Origin: Butyrivibrio sp. AC2005
GTDB lineage: Bacteria; Bacillota; Clostridia; Lachnospirales; Lachnospiraceae
Length of the DNA: 64,000 nucleotides
Reading direction: 5' to 3'
Assembly (NCBI RefSeq): GCF_000424145.1
Contig: NZ_AUJI01000012.1
Span: 62,001-126,000, forward strand
Shown in pieces: positions 41,764-51,755 of the stretch (the first letter of the stretch is position 1; each line of letters begins with the position of its first letter). The notes beneath the pieces are model-generated. The model did not search any database and had not been told where the DNA came from. It saw only the letters and a list, made by a program, of their open reading frames with translations. Position numbers and translations under genes: made by a program.

Positions 41764-42883
41764 GTTTGAAATCTATAAGAAAGACTATATCAAGCTTAAT
41801 CTGTATAAGGAAACAATAGAACAGAAGAAAGTTGAATTCAAATTGTTTCTTGAAATTGATAATGTTGAGAAAGATTTGTTTGATATACGAAATGGATCCA
41901 AGTACAGATTCAATAATTTTAATGTAACAGAAGATGAAAATGATAATTACATTACATTTAGGCCTATCACAATAGGATGTTATTTGTATTTTAGGTTGAT
42001 TTGTAAAGTACCGGTAAAGATTGACATTGTAAAAAATGGATCCTCAACAGTAGCTCAATCATATGAGATTCCTGTTGGTGAAACCAAAATTGAGTTTGAA
42101 CCAAAGGGCTTGGACATGTGCTTAATGAAGTTGGATATAAGCGCAGATAGTTCTCTTCAGGGGACGACTATTTCAAACACTCAGCAAGTAAATCAGAACA
42201 CTGGAAGTTTTGGCGGAGGATTTGATATGCCAACGCCATTTGAAGGGACAACTCCGCTGGGGAGTGGTACTGGGGCTGTTTCAGCACCTGTGAAAGATGA
42301 ACCGACTGTATCAACCACTGCATTGCCAGGTTTTGATTTGGACTTTGCAGGCTCAGGCTTCCAGGCACCTCAAATTGAGCAACCGGAACCATCTCCGATT
42401 CATCCAACGTCAGTACCAGTACAAGCATCGAATGATATTGCTTCAAATGAAGTTTTTAGGACATCAAACATTGAGGAAACGAGAGAAAAAGAACAGAGAA
42501 TCGACCAACTAAATAGAAGCAATGATTCACTGCAGCAGAATATTGATGCTCTAAATGAATCAATTAGGCAACTTGAAGCAAAAAATCAACAGTTGGTAGA
42601 TGGAAAAAAAGGCCTTGAGCAGCGATTAGCAAAATTACAAGCCGAGTATGATAAAGACTATAGTAAGTATGAAGATGATCTAAAAGAAATAAGTGAAAAA
42701 TATAATATTGATGCTGAAATTCTAAAGCTTTATGGAGGACAAGAGATTACTCCCATTGAAGAATTATTTGCGCGTACAGAGATGGATATTACAGCAATTG
42801 AAGAGCAGATAAAAATTTTTGTTGAAGCACAACAGAGAAAGACAACAGAGATTGAAGAAGAACTAAAGATTGGAAAGAAATGA
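41753..42883 (+). CDS. Coiled-coil protein of the Ter operon (376 aa)
   Basis: It overlaps the radical SAM gene and starts at ATG 41753. Residues 1-130 are a beta-rich folded domain (FRPITIGCYLYFRLICKVPV), followed by a Pro/Ser/Thr-rich disordered linker with GGFDMPTPFEG (about 152-162) and a long coiled coil (about 240-370: RIDQLNRSNDSLQQNIDALN). No enzyme motif is seen. The linker and coiled coil suggest a scaffold that brings components together. The family is not recognised, though coiled-coil partners are typical of large Ter clusters. Confidence 0.7.
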   Translation: MGNEFEIYKKDYIKLNLYKETIEQKKVEFKLFLEIDNVEKDLFDIRNGSKYRFNNFNVTEDENDNYITFRPITIGCYLYFRLICKVPVKIDIVKNGSSTVAQSYEIPVGETKIEFEPKGLDMCLMKLDISADSSLQGTTISNTQQVNQNTGSFGGGFDMPTPFEGTTPLGSGTGAVSAPVKDEPTVSTTALPGFDLDFAGSGFQAPQIEQPEPSPIHPTSVPVQASNDIASNEVFRTSNIEETREKEQRIDQLNRSNDSLQQNIDALNESIRQLEAKNQQLVDGKKGLEQRLAKLQAEYDKDYSKYEDDLKEISEKYNIDAEILKLYGGQEITPIEELFARTEMDITAIEEQIKIFVEAQQRKTTEIEEELKIGKK

Positions 42884-42918
42884 GGCGGCTGGAACAGGCT
42901 AAAGGTAGATTGGTATAA

Positions 42919-44382
42919 ATGGATGAGATAAGACGTCTTGAAAGACAGTTAAGGGAATTACAAAACGAACTGCGAAGGCAGAACAATGAAGCAGCTCAAA
43001 TGCGGCAGAGATTGGCCCGAGAAAATCAAGAAAAGTTACGTGCATATGAGCGCGAAATGCGTACCAATCTTGATCAGCATGATAGGGATGTTCAAAGAGA
43101 ATACGAAAGACTTCTGCGTGAATATCAAGAAAGTATACGTGCTGAGGTTCAAGAACAGCAGCTTTTAATGGATGTTGAATATCAGAGACTGCTTGCAGAC
43201 ACGAAGGCAAAAGAGCAGGAACTACTTGAAAAGTCACGCCAGATGGAGGCTTTGGTAGCTGATTTAAAGCAGAATACTATAGAGAAGGATAATGCTAGTG
43301 CTCAAGAAGCAGAGAAATACATGACAGAGGCTGCTTTATCATATAAATCTGTAGAAAAAAAACCTCATGAAAAGTTTTTTCCAAAAAGAATTAAAACTTT
43401 TCATACTGCAATCTGTGAAGCTCGCACACTATATAAAACAGGCTTAAATGAAGCCGCAATTGCTATTTCTATTTCTGCTAGATCAGGACTCAATAGGTTG
43501 GGATTTGAAATCGATGAGCAATACGAAGAGTGGGTTAGGTTTTATGAGGTCTTTAAAAGTAAAGTGGGGATTGTTCACTTACGTATAGTTGATGAGTTGG
43601 GAATATGGCAGTCATTTGCTTTAGCTACTGATAAAAAGAGTAATCAATTAAATGATGCTGAAAAAGACAAAGCGAGGAAGGAAATAAATTATTGGACAAG
43701 GGGTGTCTATGGAGAGCTTGTCGAAAAAGTGAATCAGTACGGCAGAGAAATAGCTAAAGCCGAAAAAGAAGGAATAGATAAGTATCTGTGCATGGATGAA
43801 AGTATTTCTTTGGAAGAAATGCAGAACAATATTGATGAATTAGACAAAATGGCTGAGCAGTTGGATCATCTATTTGCTGTATATAAAGAGCGTTATAGCA
43901 TGTCATGTGAACGTGCTGATTGGGGTGAGGAAATCATTGATTTTATGGTCGATGAGATAAATCTTGGATGGATTGAAGATGAAACTCACTTTAAAAATGT
44001 TGATTCAGAAACAAAGGAGAAATTGGATTATAGAGAGTACATGACCCTTCGGTATGGAGAAGCTTTTGACGCGGTTGACTCTAGGGAATGGCTGGAATTG
44101 GCATTTTATAATTCGATTGAGACTAAAATTTTAATTTATCTTATCCCATATGAAAAGGGAGATCACGTAGAAAACAGGATTGTTGTATATGTTGATTACA
44201 TTGGGGCAGAAAATGAGGATTATTCGAGACAGATATATGCTCATATATGCGAGGCGATAAAGCTTGAAGAAGATGATGGAATCATCAATTTTGCAACAGA
44301 TGTAGAGCAGCTTACGAGTAATATGAACGCTACCCTGAGGGAAGCAGGAAAGTCAATAAAAAAGAAAATACAGCGTATTTGA
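42919..44382 (+). CDS. Coiled-coil protein of the Ter operon (487 aa)
   Basis: A 487-residue protein with a long N-terminal coiled coil (RLERQLRELQNELRRQNNEA through about residue 130) and a helical C-terminal part with a beta section (RIVVYVDYIGAENED, about 415-429). It has no membrane segment, ATPase or zinc motif. The position in line with two further coiled-coil proteins and a triple AAA+ ATPase suggests a structural assembly. The family is unknown. Confidence 0.65.
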   Translation: MDEIRRLERQLRELQNELRRQNNEAAQMRQRLARENQEKLRAYEREMRTNLDQHDRDVQREYERLLREYQESIRAEVQEQQLLMDVEYQRLLADTKAKEQELLEKSRQMEALVADLKQNTIEKDNASAQEAEKYMTEAALSYKSVEKKPHEKFFPKRIKTFHTAICEARTLYKTGLNEAAIAISISARSGLNRLGFEIDEQYEEWVRFYEVFKSKVGIVHLRIVDELGIWQSFALATDKKSNQLNDAEKDKARKEINYWTRGVYGELVEKVNQYGREIAKAEKEGIDKYLCMDESISLEEMQNNIDELDKMAEQLDHLFAVYKERYSMSCERADWGEEIIDFMVDEINLGWIEDETHFKNVDSETKEKLDYREYMTLRYGEAFDAVDSREWLELAFYNSIETKILIYLIPYEKGDHVENRIVVYVDYIGAENEDYSRQIYAHICEAIKLEEDDGIINFATDVEQLTSNMNATLREAGKSIKKKIQRI

Positions 44383-44398
44383 TAATGGAGGTATTCTG

Positions 44399-45916
44399 AT
44401 GAGTGGTGAGGCTGGTGGATTAATACTTATTCCGTTGGTAGCGGCTGCAGCAGTTCCGATTTTGGGAATGGCTTTGGTTGGCGGAGCGGTTTATGCAGGT
44501 GCAAGAGCGGCTTCAAATGCTGCGAATCGTTATGAAGAAGAGCAGAGACGAAAACGTGAGGCTATAAGGCAAAGTGGCATAGGGGAGTCTATAGGCTCAT
44601 TTAGGTCTTCAATTGCTAATAATATGAATGAGCAGCTTAGATTAAATACGGAAACATCTAGCCGGATGATGCAAGAAATAGAAAAGAATAGAAGGGCTAT
44701 GATTGAACTGGCTCAAGCTAATGATCCAGAAAAATTTCAGCAATATGTTGGACAGATACGTACATCTAGGCAGCAGCTTTCAAATGAATTATTCAACATA
44801 CAGGATAATTATGTCAAAAATTATCAGTTAAAAATTGTTGAGAGCATGGACAATGTAACTAGGACTATTGATAATCAATATGCTCAATTTCTGGGAGAGT
44901 TACAGCAATTCCAAAACGATCTTGTGGCAAAGAAAAATCGAGCTAGACAATTGGCTGACCAGTATATTGAAGAATCTAAGATTCTTATTGCTTCATTGGA
45001 AGATGACTATGAGGGACAGAAGTTTTCCGGAAGTCAGTTGCTTGAACTTCAAAGGCAGATAAATGATGCCATCGGGCAATATAATATCGAGAATTACGAG
45101 GGTGCTCTTGCTACTGCTAAAGATGCATCTATAGGGATATTGGAAGAAATCTATAAAGCTGACTGCAAAAAGCAGGAATGGGACAATTATTATAAACTGG
45201 CTTTAACTCTGTCAGCAGAATTATCAGCATATCTTGATGCTCAGGCAGTTGTGACAGAAGAAGCCAAAAAGCAGGCAGAGGCGCAGACAGGAAAGCCTTT
45301 GGAAGATGAAATTGTTGGAATAAAGATTTGTGATTACACAGACAAAATGAAAGATGGTCAGAATCAATATGATTACCTGGTAAAAAAGACAGAGGAAATA
45401 AAAACTTTCTTGGAAAGTGATGACGCCAAAAATCTGACAACACAACAACTTAAGGAATATGTTGAGCTCCTTAATGGCAAGCTTTATCCTTCGGCTGTTC
45501 TGGCAATTTATAAAGCTGTTCTGAATATGAGTAATGCCTTCTCAAGGCAGAATATTAGTGAAGAGATTATAGATTTCTTTGAGGATCATAATTTTACTTT
45601 CAAGGGCTATTCCTATGATGAAGATCAACATGACGGAGCGCTTCACATTGGTCTGGAGAATGAAGGAACCGGTGAGGAGATAATAGTTACTCTGGCGCCT
45701 GAATTGATGGAAAACGGAGAAGTTCAGACAAGAGTGCAGATTGATCAGCTCTGTGGTGAAGAGGCTAATGAGGAAAGGAAGGCCTTTTACAGGACAAGTG
45801 TAGAAAACGTAGTTGTAAATAACACTCCTGGGGCTCAGATTAAGCTTGAGTGCAGGAAAGAAACCAGAAATAAGCTATCACAGAATACGGCTTTAAGAGA
45901 TAAACTTAAGATTTGA
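44399..45916 (+). CDS. Membrane-anchored coiled-coil protein of the Ter operon (505 aa)
   Basis: Starts at ATG 44399 (TGGAGGTATTCTG upstream). A short N-terminus leads into an Ala/Gly-rich hydrophobic helix (about 7-37, LILIPLVAAAAVPILGMALV) that could anchor the protein in the membrane. The rest is mainly helical coiled coil, with a small beta-rich domain near residues 395-460 (FKGYSYDEDQHDGALHIGLE). Together with the two previous proteins it would make a membrane-linked scaffold. No catalytic motif. Not recognised. Confidence 0.65.
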   Translation: MSGEAGGLILIPLVAAAAVPILGMALVGGAVYAGARAASNAANRYEEEQRRKREAIRQSGIGESIGSFRSSIANNMNEQLRLNTETSSRMMQEIEKNRRAMIELAQANDPEKFQQYVGQIRTSRQQLSNELFNIQDNYVKNYQLKIVESMDNVTRTIDNQYAQFLGELQQFQNDLVAKKNRARQLADQYIEESKILIASLEDDYEGQKFSGSQLLELQRQINDAIGQYNIENYEGALATAKDASIGILEEIYKADCKKQEWDNYYKLALTLSAELSAYLDAQAVVTEEAKKQAEAQTGKPLEDEIVGIKICDYTDKMKDGQNQYDYLVKKTEEIKTFLESDDAKNLTTQQLKEYVELLNGKLYPSAVLAIYKAVLNMSNAFSRQNISEEIIDFFEDHNFTFKGYSYDEDQHDGALHIGLENEGTGEEIIVTLAPELMENGEVQTRVQIDQLCGEEANEERKAFYRTSVENVVVNNTPGAQIKLECRKETRNKLSQNTALRDKLKI

Positions 45917-45930
45917 TTGGAGAAAGTTAG

Positions 45931-48900
45931 ATGAGTTCGGTTTTGGAAAGACCTAAGCTGAATAAGATATTCCTGATTTATGGTCATTTGGATGATATGT
46001 TCATATCAAGGAATCTTCAGAAGAACAATTTCAGACCATTTTTAAATGGCTATTTGAAGAACCTGGGATATGAACAGGTTGTCTTTTATTCAGGCGCAAA
46101 AAATGTTGGTAAGTTTGTTTTGGATGATGAAAGTGCCATTCTGGCAATTAATAAGAATAAGGGGCTTAGGAATACTTCGTCTACGACAGGAACGGAGCAG
46201 AAACCTGCGGAAAAAAAGAGAAGACGCATTTTGAATCCCCGTGCTAGTGCAGTTGCCAAAGAACAGACAACTGTTACTGAACCAGAATATCCTCAGGAAA
46301 CAGCAGCTCAGACAGAAACTAACGCTAATCAGGAAAATGCCAAGCTTACCTATAAGCAGCCAAAAATTACACCGGTTGAATTTCTTGATGATGCTAAAAA
46401 GATGATGGCAGATACTTCCCATAAGTCAGCCATAGTATTTACATTCTTCCAGGACTTTTTTACTGACCGATCTGCTCCATTACAGCCGTATCTAGAATTG
46501 GTTTCTCATCTTTGGGATGAGTACAGCCATGAGACCAATGAGAATATTTGTATCTTTCTGGCGCCCCAGATGTCAAACTCAGACCTGAGTAAAATGTTTG
46601 ACAATATGGAAAATGGTTTTGTTCTGAAGAACAGATTCTTTAATGAGAATGGTACCATTAACAGAAAATCCACTATTGAAGTAGGTCTTCCTAATCTTGA
46701 TGAATTGGGGTATATGCTGGAGTATCTGAGAATTATTGGCGATGGCGGGAAAAAGCTGTCCTTTAAACAGGAAGATAAGAAAGAAATAACATCTTCTCTG
46801 ATGTACCTGAGCAGAGAAGCGGACAAAGATGAAAATCGTTCAGGATACCTTCATGCAATTTATAACAACATTGTTGATTACATGAAGAATTCTGAAGGAC
46901 TGACAGTACCTTTTTCTGAAGATGATGTTAAGAAAATATACAGTCAGTACAAGAAAATAGACGAATCCGATCCTCTTGAAAAATTAAAAAATACAAAGGG
47001 GTGGGAAAGTGTTGCAACCAGAATAGAAGAGATATTAAAAGACTATCGTATGAAGAAAGCTGCTGCTGAAGAAAAGAGCGGCAAAGTTAATAAGAATAAA
47101 GTTGATAAACCAGCCTGTGCCAATGAGAGAATAGATTCCGAGACGGAAAACACTGGGTACAGATATCCTGTTCCACATTTTATTCTCAGAGGAAATCCAG
47201 GTGTGGGTAAAACTACAGTTGCAAGACTTATAGGCCAGATTTTCTATGACGAAGGTATCTTGATGAAAGGAAATACCATAGAAGCTAAGAGAGATGATCT
47301 GGTTGATCAGTATGTTGGCGGCACAGCGATTAAGACCACTGAATGTGTAGAGCGTGCTCAGGAGGGGGTTTTGTTTATAGATGATGCTTACTCTCTTTTA
47401 GAAAAAGGGGACGAGCACAATTATCCTAAAGAGGCGATAGATACACTTGTTCCAATAATGACAAATCCTGATAAATACAGATTCTGTATGATTATGGCAG
47501 GTTATCCGGAGCCTATGGATGAACTACTGGAGATGAATTCGGGACTTCGAAGCAGATTCAGCGCAGCTAATATACTGACTATAGAAGATTATAAGCCAGA
47601 TCTGTTACAGGAAATATTTGTAAATAATTGCAGAAAGGACGGATATAGGTTCATAGGCGATGAAGAAGGTGAAACACCGTTGGATTTGGATCTGTTCTTT
47701 ACAAATCTTTATAATCAGCGAAACAGAGCGGATTTTGGTAATGCCCGAGATATTGTAGCATTAGCAAAAGAGGTTAAGATGCAATGCTCATTAAGAGATG
47801 ACATTTTAAAATGCATCATAGCTGAAGATTTTGGTGATTCACAGAAATATTTTGTTAAACGAGGCGTATCATCAATTGATGAGATTTATGAGCAGATTGA
47901 TAATTACGTTGGAATGGGCTTCGTCAAGGATTTGTTTAAAAATATCAGATTTGAAGTCCTTGATACTATCGATAGTAAGAAACGTGGTATTAAGCCTGAA
48001 GAATATCCGGACCATTACATCTTTGCCGGAAATCCCGGAACAGGAAAGACTACTGTCGGCAAAATGATTGGTGAGTTCTACCATATGATGGAAGTGTTAG
48101 GAGGTGCAGAGACTTTATTTGTGGATGCTTCTGACATAATTGGAAATCATGTTGGTGATTCTAAGAACAAGATTGTTGAGGTGATGCAAAAGGCCATTGA
48201 TCATAATCAGGTTCTCTATATTGATGAAGCTTATCAGATTTCAGAATCTGCTTATGGCAATGAAATTATAGGTGCAATGATGACCAAAATGACTGAGAAT
48301 GCCAATGACTTCAAGGTTATTTTTGGTATGTATTCAAATAAAGTCGAAGAATTTCTCAAGATGAATGCAGGTCTTTCAAGAAGACTTAGAGTAGTGAACT
48401 TCCCGGATTATACGCCAGATCAACTCCTTGAGATTTTTGACAGGACCATAAGGGCACAGGGATGTACAATCACTGATGAAGCCCACGACAGAGTACGTTT
48501 AATTCTGACGCACAAATATAACGTTCGAGGTGAAGATTTTGGCAACGCCGGAGAAGTTAAGAAGATGGTCATTGACATGAAGCGCCTGCGTCTTGAAAGA
48601 ACATATTCTAGTAACAATCCGGAGATAAACAAATATGAATATACACTGGAAGATATTCCGGAAGATTTATTGGCAATGGTAGAAGATCAGGTTAATCCTA
48701 AGTCGTTGGAAGATATCATGGAAGAATTGAACCAGCAGATTGGAATGTCTGATTTGAAGGATATTATCATCCAAAAGCAGGAAGAGATAGTTTTTGCTCA
48801 AAAAAGTGGCGAAGGAACAGCCAATATCCGTCCGGGATATTATTTCTTTGTTGGAAATCCTGGAACGGGTAAATCAACTAGTGCAAAACTTTTTGCAGAA

Positions 48901-49545
48901 TGCTTGCATCAGCTTGGAGTTGTAAAAACTAACAATTTCCATTCATGTACAGCAAAGGACCTTATAGGCCAATATGTGGGAGAGACAGACAAGAAAACAT
49001 ATGCGCTTCTGCAAAAATCTATAAATAGTGTGCTGTTCATAGATGAAGCATACAGTCTTTCATATGCTGATAGTCATTCAGATACGAATTATAAAAAAGA
49101 GGCATTAGAGCAGATAATTGCATTTATGGATGAACCGGATCATAGGAATAGATGTTGCATCATTTTGGCTGGATATGAAAAAGATATGCAGGGGCTGTAT
49201 AAGTCAAATAGCGGAATGAGATCACGTATAGAAGAGGTACATTTCCGCGATTATACAGCAAAAGAAACGTTTGATATCTTTGCTCTTTTCTGTAGAAAGA
49301 ATGGCTATACGATAACTGATGGGGTTGAGGATTATTATGTTCCAATATTTGAAGAGCTAAAGAAGCTTGAGTATTTTTCTAATGGTCGTACTGCGCGAAC
49401 CATATATGAGAAGACTACAGCAAAGCTCAAGAGACGTGTTGTTCATTCAGAAAACATTAGTCCGGAAGAAACAAAGAAGATAATAACTGATGACCTATTA
49501 ACACTTGATGAAGCCATTGCGGTTATTGGAGTAGATGGAAAGTAG
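45931..49545 (+). CDS. Triple AAA+ ATPase, CbxX/CfqX type
   Basis: A 1204-residue protein with three AAA+ modules. Walker A motifs are GNPGVGKTT (about 421-429), GNPGTGKTT (about 700-708) and GNPGTGKST (about 976-984); each has a Walker B (LFIDDAY, LYIDEAY, LFIDEAY) and a CbxX-type arginine region. An N-terminal domain (about 1-400) of unknown fold precedes them, with FLIYGHLDDMFISRNL. CbxX-type AAA+ proteins remodel protein complexes. In Ter operons they sit beside kinase/VWA/PP2C genes, as here. It is the largest protein of the window. Confidence 0.9.
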   Translation: MSSVLERPKLNKIFLIYGHLDDMFISRNLQKNNFRPFLNGYLKNLGYEQVVFYSGAKNVGKFVLDDESAILAINKNKGLRNTSSTTGTEQKPAEKKRRRILNPRASAVAKEQTTVTEPEYPQETAAQTETNANQENAKLTYKQPKITPVEFLDDAKKMMADTSHKSAIVFTFFQDFFTDRSAPLQPYLELVSHLWDEYSHETNENICIFLAPQMSNSDLSKMFDNMENGFVLKNRFFNENGTINRKSTIEVGLPNLDELGYMLEYLRIIGDGGKKLSFKQEDKKEITSSLMYLSREADKDENRSGYLHAIYNNIVDYMKNSEGLTVPFSEDDVKKIYSQYKKIDESDPLEKLKNTKGWESVATRIEEILKDYRMKKAAAEEKSGKVNKNKVDKPACANERIDSETENTGYRYPVPHFILRGNPGVGKTTVARLIGQIFYDEGILMKGNTIEAKRDDLVDQYVGGTAIKTTECVERAQEGVLFIDDAYSLLEKGDEHNYPKEAIDTLVPIMTNPDKYRFCMIMAGYPEPMDELLEMNSGLRSRFSAANILTIEDYKPDLLQEIFVNNCRKDGYRFIGDEEGETPLDLDLFFTNLYNQRNRADFGNARDIVALAKEVKMQCSLRDDILKCIIAEDFGDSQKYFVKRGVSSIDEIYEQIDNYVGMGFVKDLFKNIRFEVLDTIDSKKRGIKPEEYPDHYIFAGNPGTGKTTVGKMIGEFYHMMEVLGGAETLFVDASDIIGNHVGDSKNKIVEVMQKAIDHNQVLYIDEAYQISESAYGNEIIGAMMTKMTENANDFKVIFGMYSNKVEEFLKMNAGLSRRLRVVNFPDYTPDQLLEIFDRTIRAQGCTITDEAHDRVRLILTHKYNVRGEDFGNAGEVKKMVIDMKRLRLERTYSSNNPEINKYEYTLEDIPEDLLAMVEDQVNPKSLEDIMEELNQQIGMSDLKDIIIQKQEEIVFAQKSGEGTANIRPGYYFFVGNPGTGKSTSAKLFAECLHQLGVVKTNNFHSCTAKDLIGQYVGETDKKTYALLQKSINSVLFIDEAYSLSYADSHSDTNYKKEALEQIIAFMDEPDHRNRCCIILAGYEKDMQGLYKSNSGMRSRIEEVHFRDYTAKETFDIFALFCRKNGYTITDGVEDYYVPIFEELKKLEYFSNGRTARTIYEKTTAKLKRRVVHSENISPEETKKIITDDLLTLDEAIAVIGVDGK

Positions 49546-49559
49546 GTTGAAAATCTAAT

Positions 49560-50468
49560 ATGAATACGGCTACCTTATACAATATTATTTATGGTATGGA
49601 ACTTTTTAAACCCCGATTTCATACAACTGAGGCATACAAGAAAGCGTCTTTGGCTGTTATAGAAAAATATGAAGAGGCTCATTCAAAGGAAGCAATCATT
49701 GGCCTAGTGGATTTTAACAAAATTACTACTGATTTGGATTCAGGTGATGTTGTTTTTTTTCCGGATGAGATTATAGAGATAGCTAGTTGCAATTATGATC
49801 AATGGAAGTTTTTACCGCCTGAATTATGCGATGGCTCAGAATGGACAGTAAAACAAGATTTGTACTGTTTGGCAATGGTATTGTATGCTTTCAGATACTC
49901 ATCGCTACCATATGATGGACAGCAGGAATTAAAGGCATTTTCACAAGATACCAATCAAAGAAAAGAACTTTACAGAAAACTGCACTTTGTCTTTTCGAAT
50001 AATGATAAAGATAATATGTTGGACAATTTGATTGGGGCATCTATAGTATCGGCATGGGATAATGATGGATTTCAGGTCATAAAAGAGCTTTTCTCTCTTG
50101 TTTTTGAAAAGAAAGAAGAAAGAGATGTTCGTCCTGATATACAAAGTTGGAAAAAGATGTTTTGTGACGGTGTCCATTCAGATGATACAACACTTAAACT
50201 TGCTAAGGATGGGGTGGAGATACACCTTATAGATGGGCTTGAGATAAATAAAAAAGATCTTTTGCCAGGTGAAGATGAAACGAAAATTGGAAAAGTAGTA
50301 AGTAGTAATAAAGATAAAAATGTGCTTGCTTTGGGAAATACATCAGGTGAAAACTGGAGAGTTGATCTCCCAGATGGACAAAAGCTATCAGTAGCTCATC
50401 AGAGTGCAGCGCCTATTGTTAAAGGCGCTGTCATAGACTTTGGATTTGGTAGATGGGAAATAATATAG
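49560..50468 (+). CDS. Probable pseudokinase with C-terminal domain shared by the next protein
   Basis: A 302-residue protein. Residues about 80-130 look like the C-lobe of a protein kinase (FLPPELCDGSEWTVKQDLYC, as in APE-x-D) but the glycine loop, the catalytic Lys, HRD and DFG are missing, so it should not phosphorylate. Its last 60 residues (VLALGNTSGENWRVDLPDG to KGAVIDFGFGRWEII) closely resemble the end of the next kinase (VLGLGNMTDRTWNVMKSTG to KIDFGGTIGEIY). It may regulate or dimerise with that kinase. The call is an inference from partial motifs. Confidence 0.65.
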   Translation: MNTATLYNIIYGMELFKPRFHTTEAYKKASLAVIEKYEEAHSKEAIIGLVDFNKITTDLDSGDVVFFPDEIIEIASCNYDQWKFLPPELCDGSEWTVKQDLYCLAMVLYAFRYSSLPYDGQQELKAFSQDTNQRKELYRKLHFVFSNNDKDNMLDNLIGASIVSAWDNDGFQVIKELFSLVFEKKEERDVRPDIQSWKKMFCDGVHSDDTTLKLAKDGVEIHLIDGLEINKKDLLPGEDETKIGKVVSSNKDKNVLALGNTSGENWRVDLPDGQKLSVAHQSAAPIVKGAVIDFGFGRWEII

Positions 50469-50481
50469 GAGAGGTGAAAAA

Positions 50482-51741
50482 ATGCCATCATTAACTAAAG
50501 GCGAACTGATTCCAGCAGTAGATGGGAGTCAGAGTATACAGATTATTGAATATTTAGCAGAAGGTGGTCAGGGAGAGGTCTATAAGGTAAATTATCAAGG
50601 AAAAACTTGTGCTCTTAAATGGTATAAAAGACCAATCCCGCCAGATGCCTTTTATGAAAACTTGAAGAATAATGTGAAAAAAGGTGCACCTAATGAGCAC
50701 TATCTATGGCCTTTAATGCTTACTGCGAAATATAAAGGAAGCTATGGTTATATCATGGAACTTCGCCCTTCTAAATATCATGAGTTTGGCGAGTTTCTGT
50801 TGAATATTGTGCGATTCAAGGATTATGAGACACTTTTCACTGCCGCGTTGAATATAGTGGAGAGTTTCAGAGTATTGCATAGTATGGGATATAGCTATCA
50901 GGATGTAAATGAAGGAGGCTTTTTCATTAATCCTGTGGATGGAGATGTTTTGATTTGTGATAATGATAATGTTGCTCCATATGGTGTAAACCTTGGCGTT
51001 AAGGGAATGCCAAGATATATGGCACCAGAAGTTGTTATCGATCAGACTCGTCCAAATACGCATTCAGATAGGTTTTCTCTTGCGGTGTTATTGTTTAGGT
51101 TGTTCTATATTGATCATCCGCTGGAAGGAGAATATACAATACAGTTTCCGCTAACAGATGCAATTGGAGCTCAATTATATGGCGTTAATCCGATATTTGT
51201 TTACGATCCAGAGAATGATAAGAATAGGCCTAACCCAGAAGCACAGCCTAATGTTATTAGTAGATGGAACATGTATCCACCAGATATTCAGTATACATTT
51301 ACTAAAGCATTTACAAAGGGAATGAAAGATATCAACAATCGAATTACTGAAGTAGAGTGGGAAGAGGCGCTTATAAAAGCGCGAGGAATGCTGGTGAAAA
51401 TTGATGGGCGTGAGCAGTTTATTAATGCGTATGCAAGACAGCCCATTCCTCAAGGCTGTAGATTTTTAAAATTGCCAGAATATGTAGTTGTTTTGGGGAA
51501 TGATTCCAAAATATATAATTGTCATATTGATCAATATAGCGCAGATTATACTACAATAGCAGGTATAGTAAAAATGAGTCTTTCAGATAAAAGTGTATTG
51601 GGGCTAGGGAATATGACTGATCGTACATGGAATGTAATGAAGAGCACAGGTGAATCGATGAGTGTACCACCTCAGGGATATGCTAAACTTGACCCTGGTA
51701 CCAAGATAGATTTTGGTGGAACCATTGGAGAAATCTATTAA
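50482..51741 (+). CDS. Ser/Thr protein kinase of the Ter operon
   Basis: A 419-residue protein kinase. The glycine loop is AEGGQGEVYK (about 26-35), the Lys is in CALKWYK (about 45-51), the catalytic loop is SYQDVNEGGFF (about 138-148; Asp kept, HRD changed) and the metal-binding Asp is in CDNDNV rather than DFG. PRYMAPE (about 177-183) is the APE motif. The C-terminal 60 residues match the end of the previous protein. It would phosphorylate a partner of the Ter system; PP2C and VWA genes follow at once. RBS TAGGAGAGGTG. Confidence 0.88.
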   Translation: MPSLTKGELIPAVDGSQSIQIIEYLAEGGQGEVYKVNYQGKTCALKWYKRPIPPDAFYENLKNNVKKGAPNEHYLWPLMLTAKYKGSYGYIMELRPSKYHEFGEFLLNIVRFKDYETLFTAALNIVESFRVLHSMGYSYQDVNEGGFFINPVDGDVLICDNDNVAPYGVNLGVKGMPRYMAPEVVIDQTRPNTHSDRFSLAVLLFRLFYIDHPLEGEYTIQFPLTDAIGAQLYGVNPIFVYDPENDKNRPNPEAQPNVISRWNMYPPDIQYTFTKAFTKGMKDINNRITEVEWEEALIKARGMLVKIDGREQFINAYARQPIPQGCRFLKLPEYVVVLGNDSKIYNCHIDQYSADYTTIAGIVKMSLSDKSVLGLGNMTDRTWNVMKSTGESMSVPPQGYAKLDPGTKIDFGGTIGEIY

Positions 51742-51755
51742 AGGAGAATGAAAAA

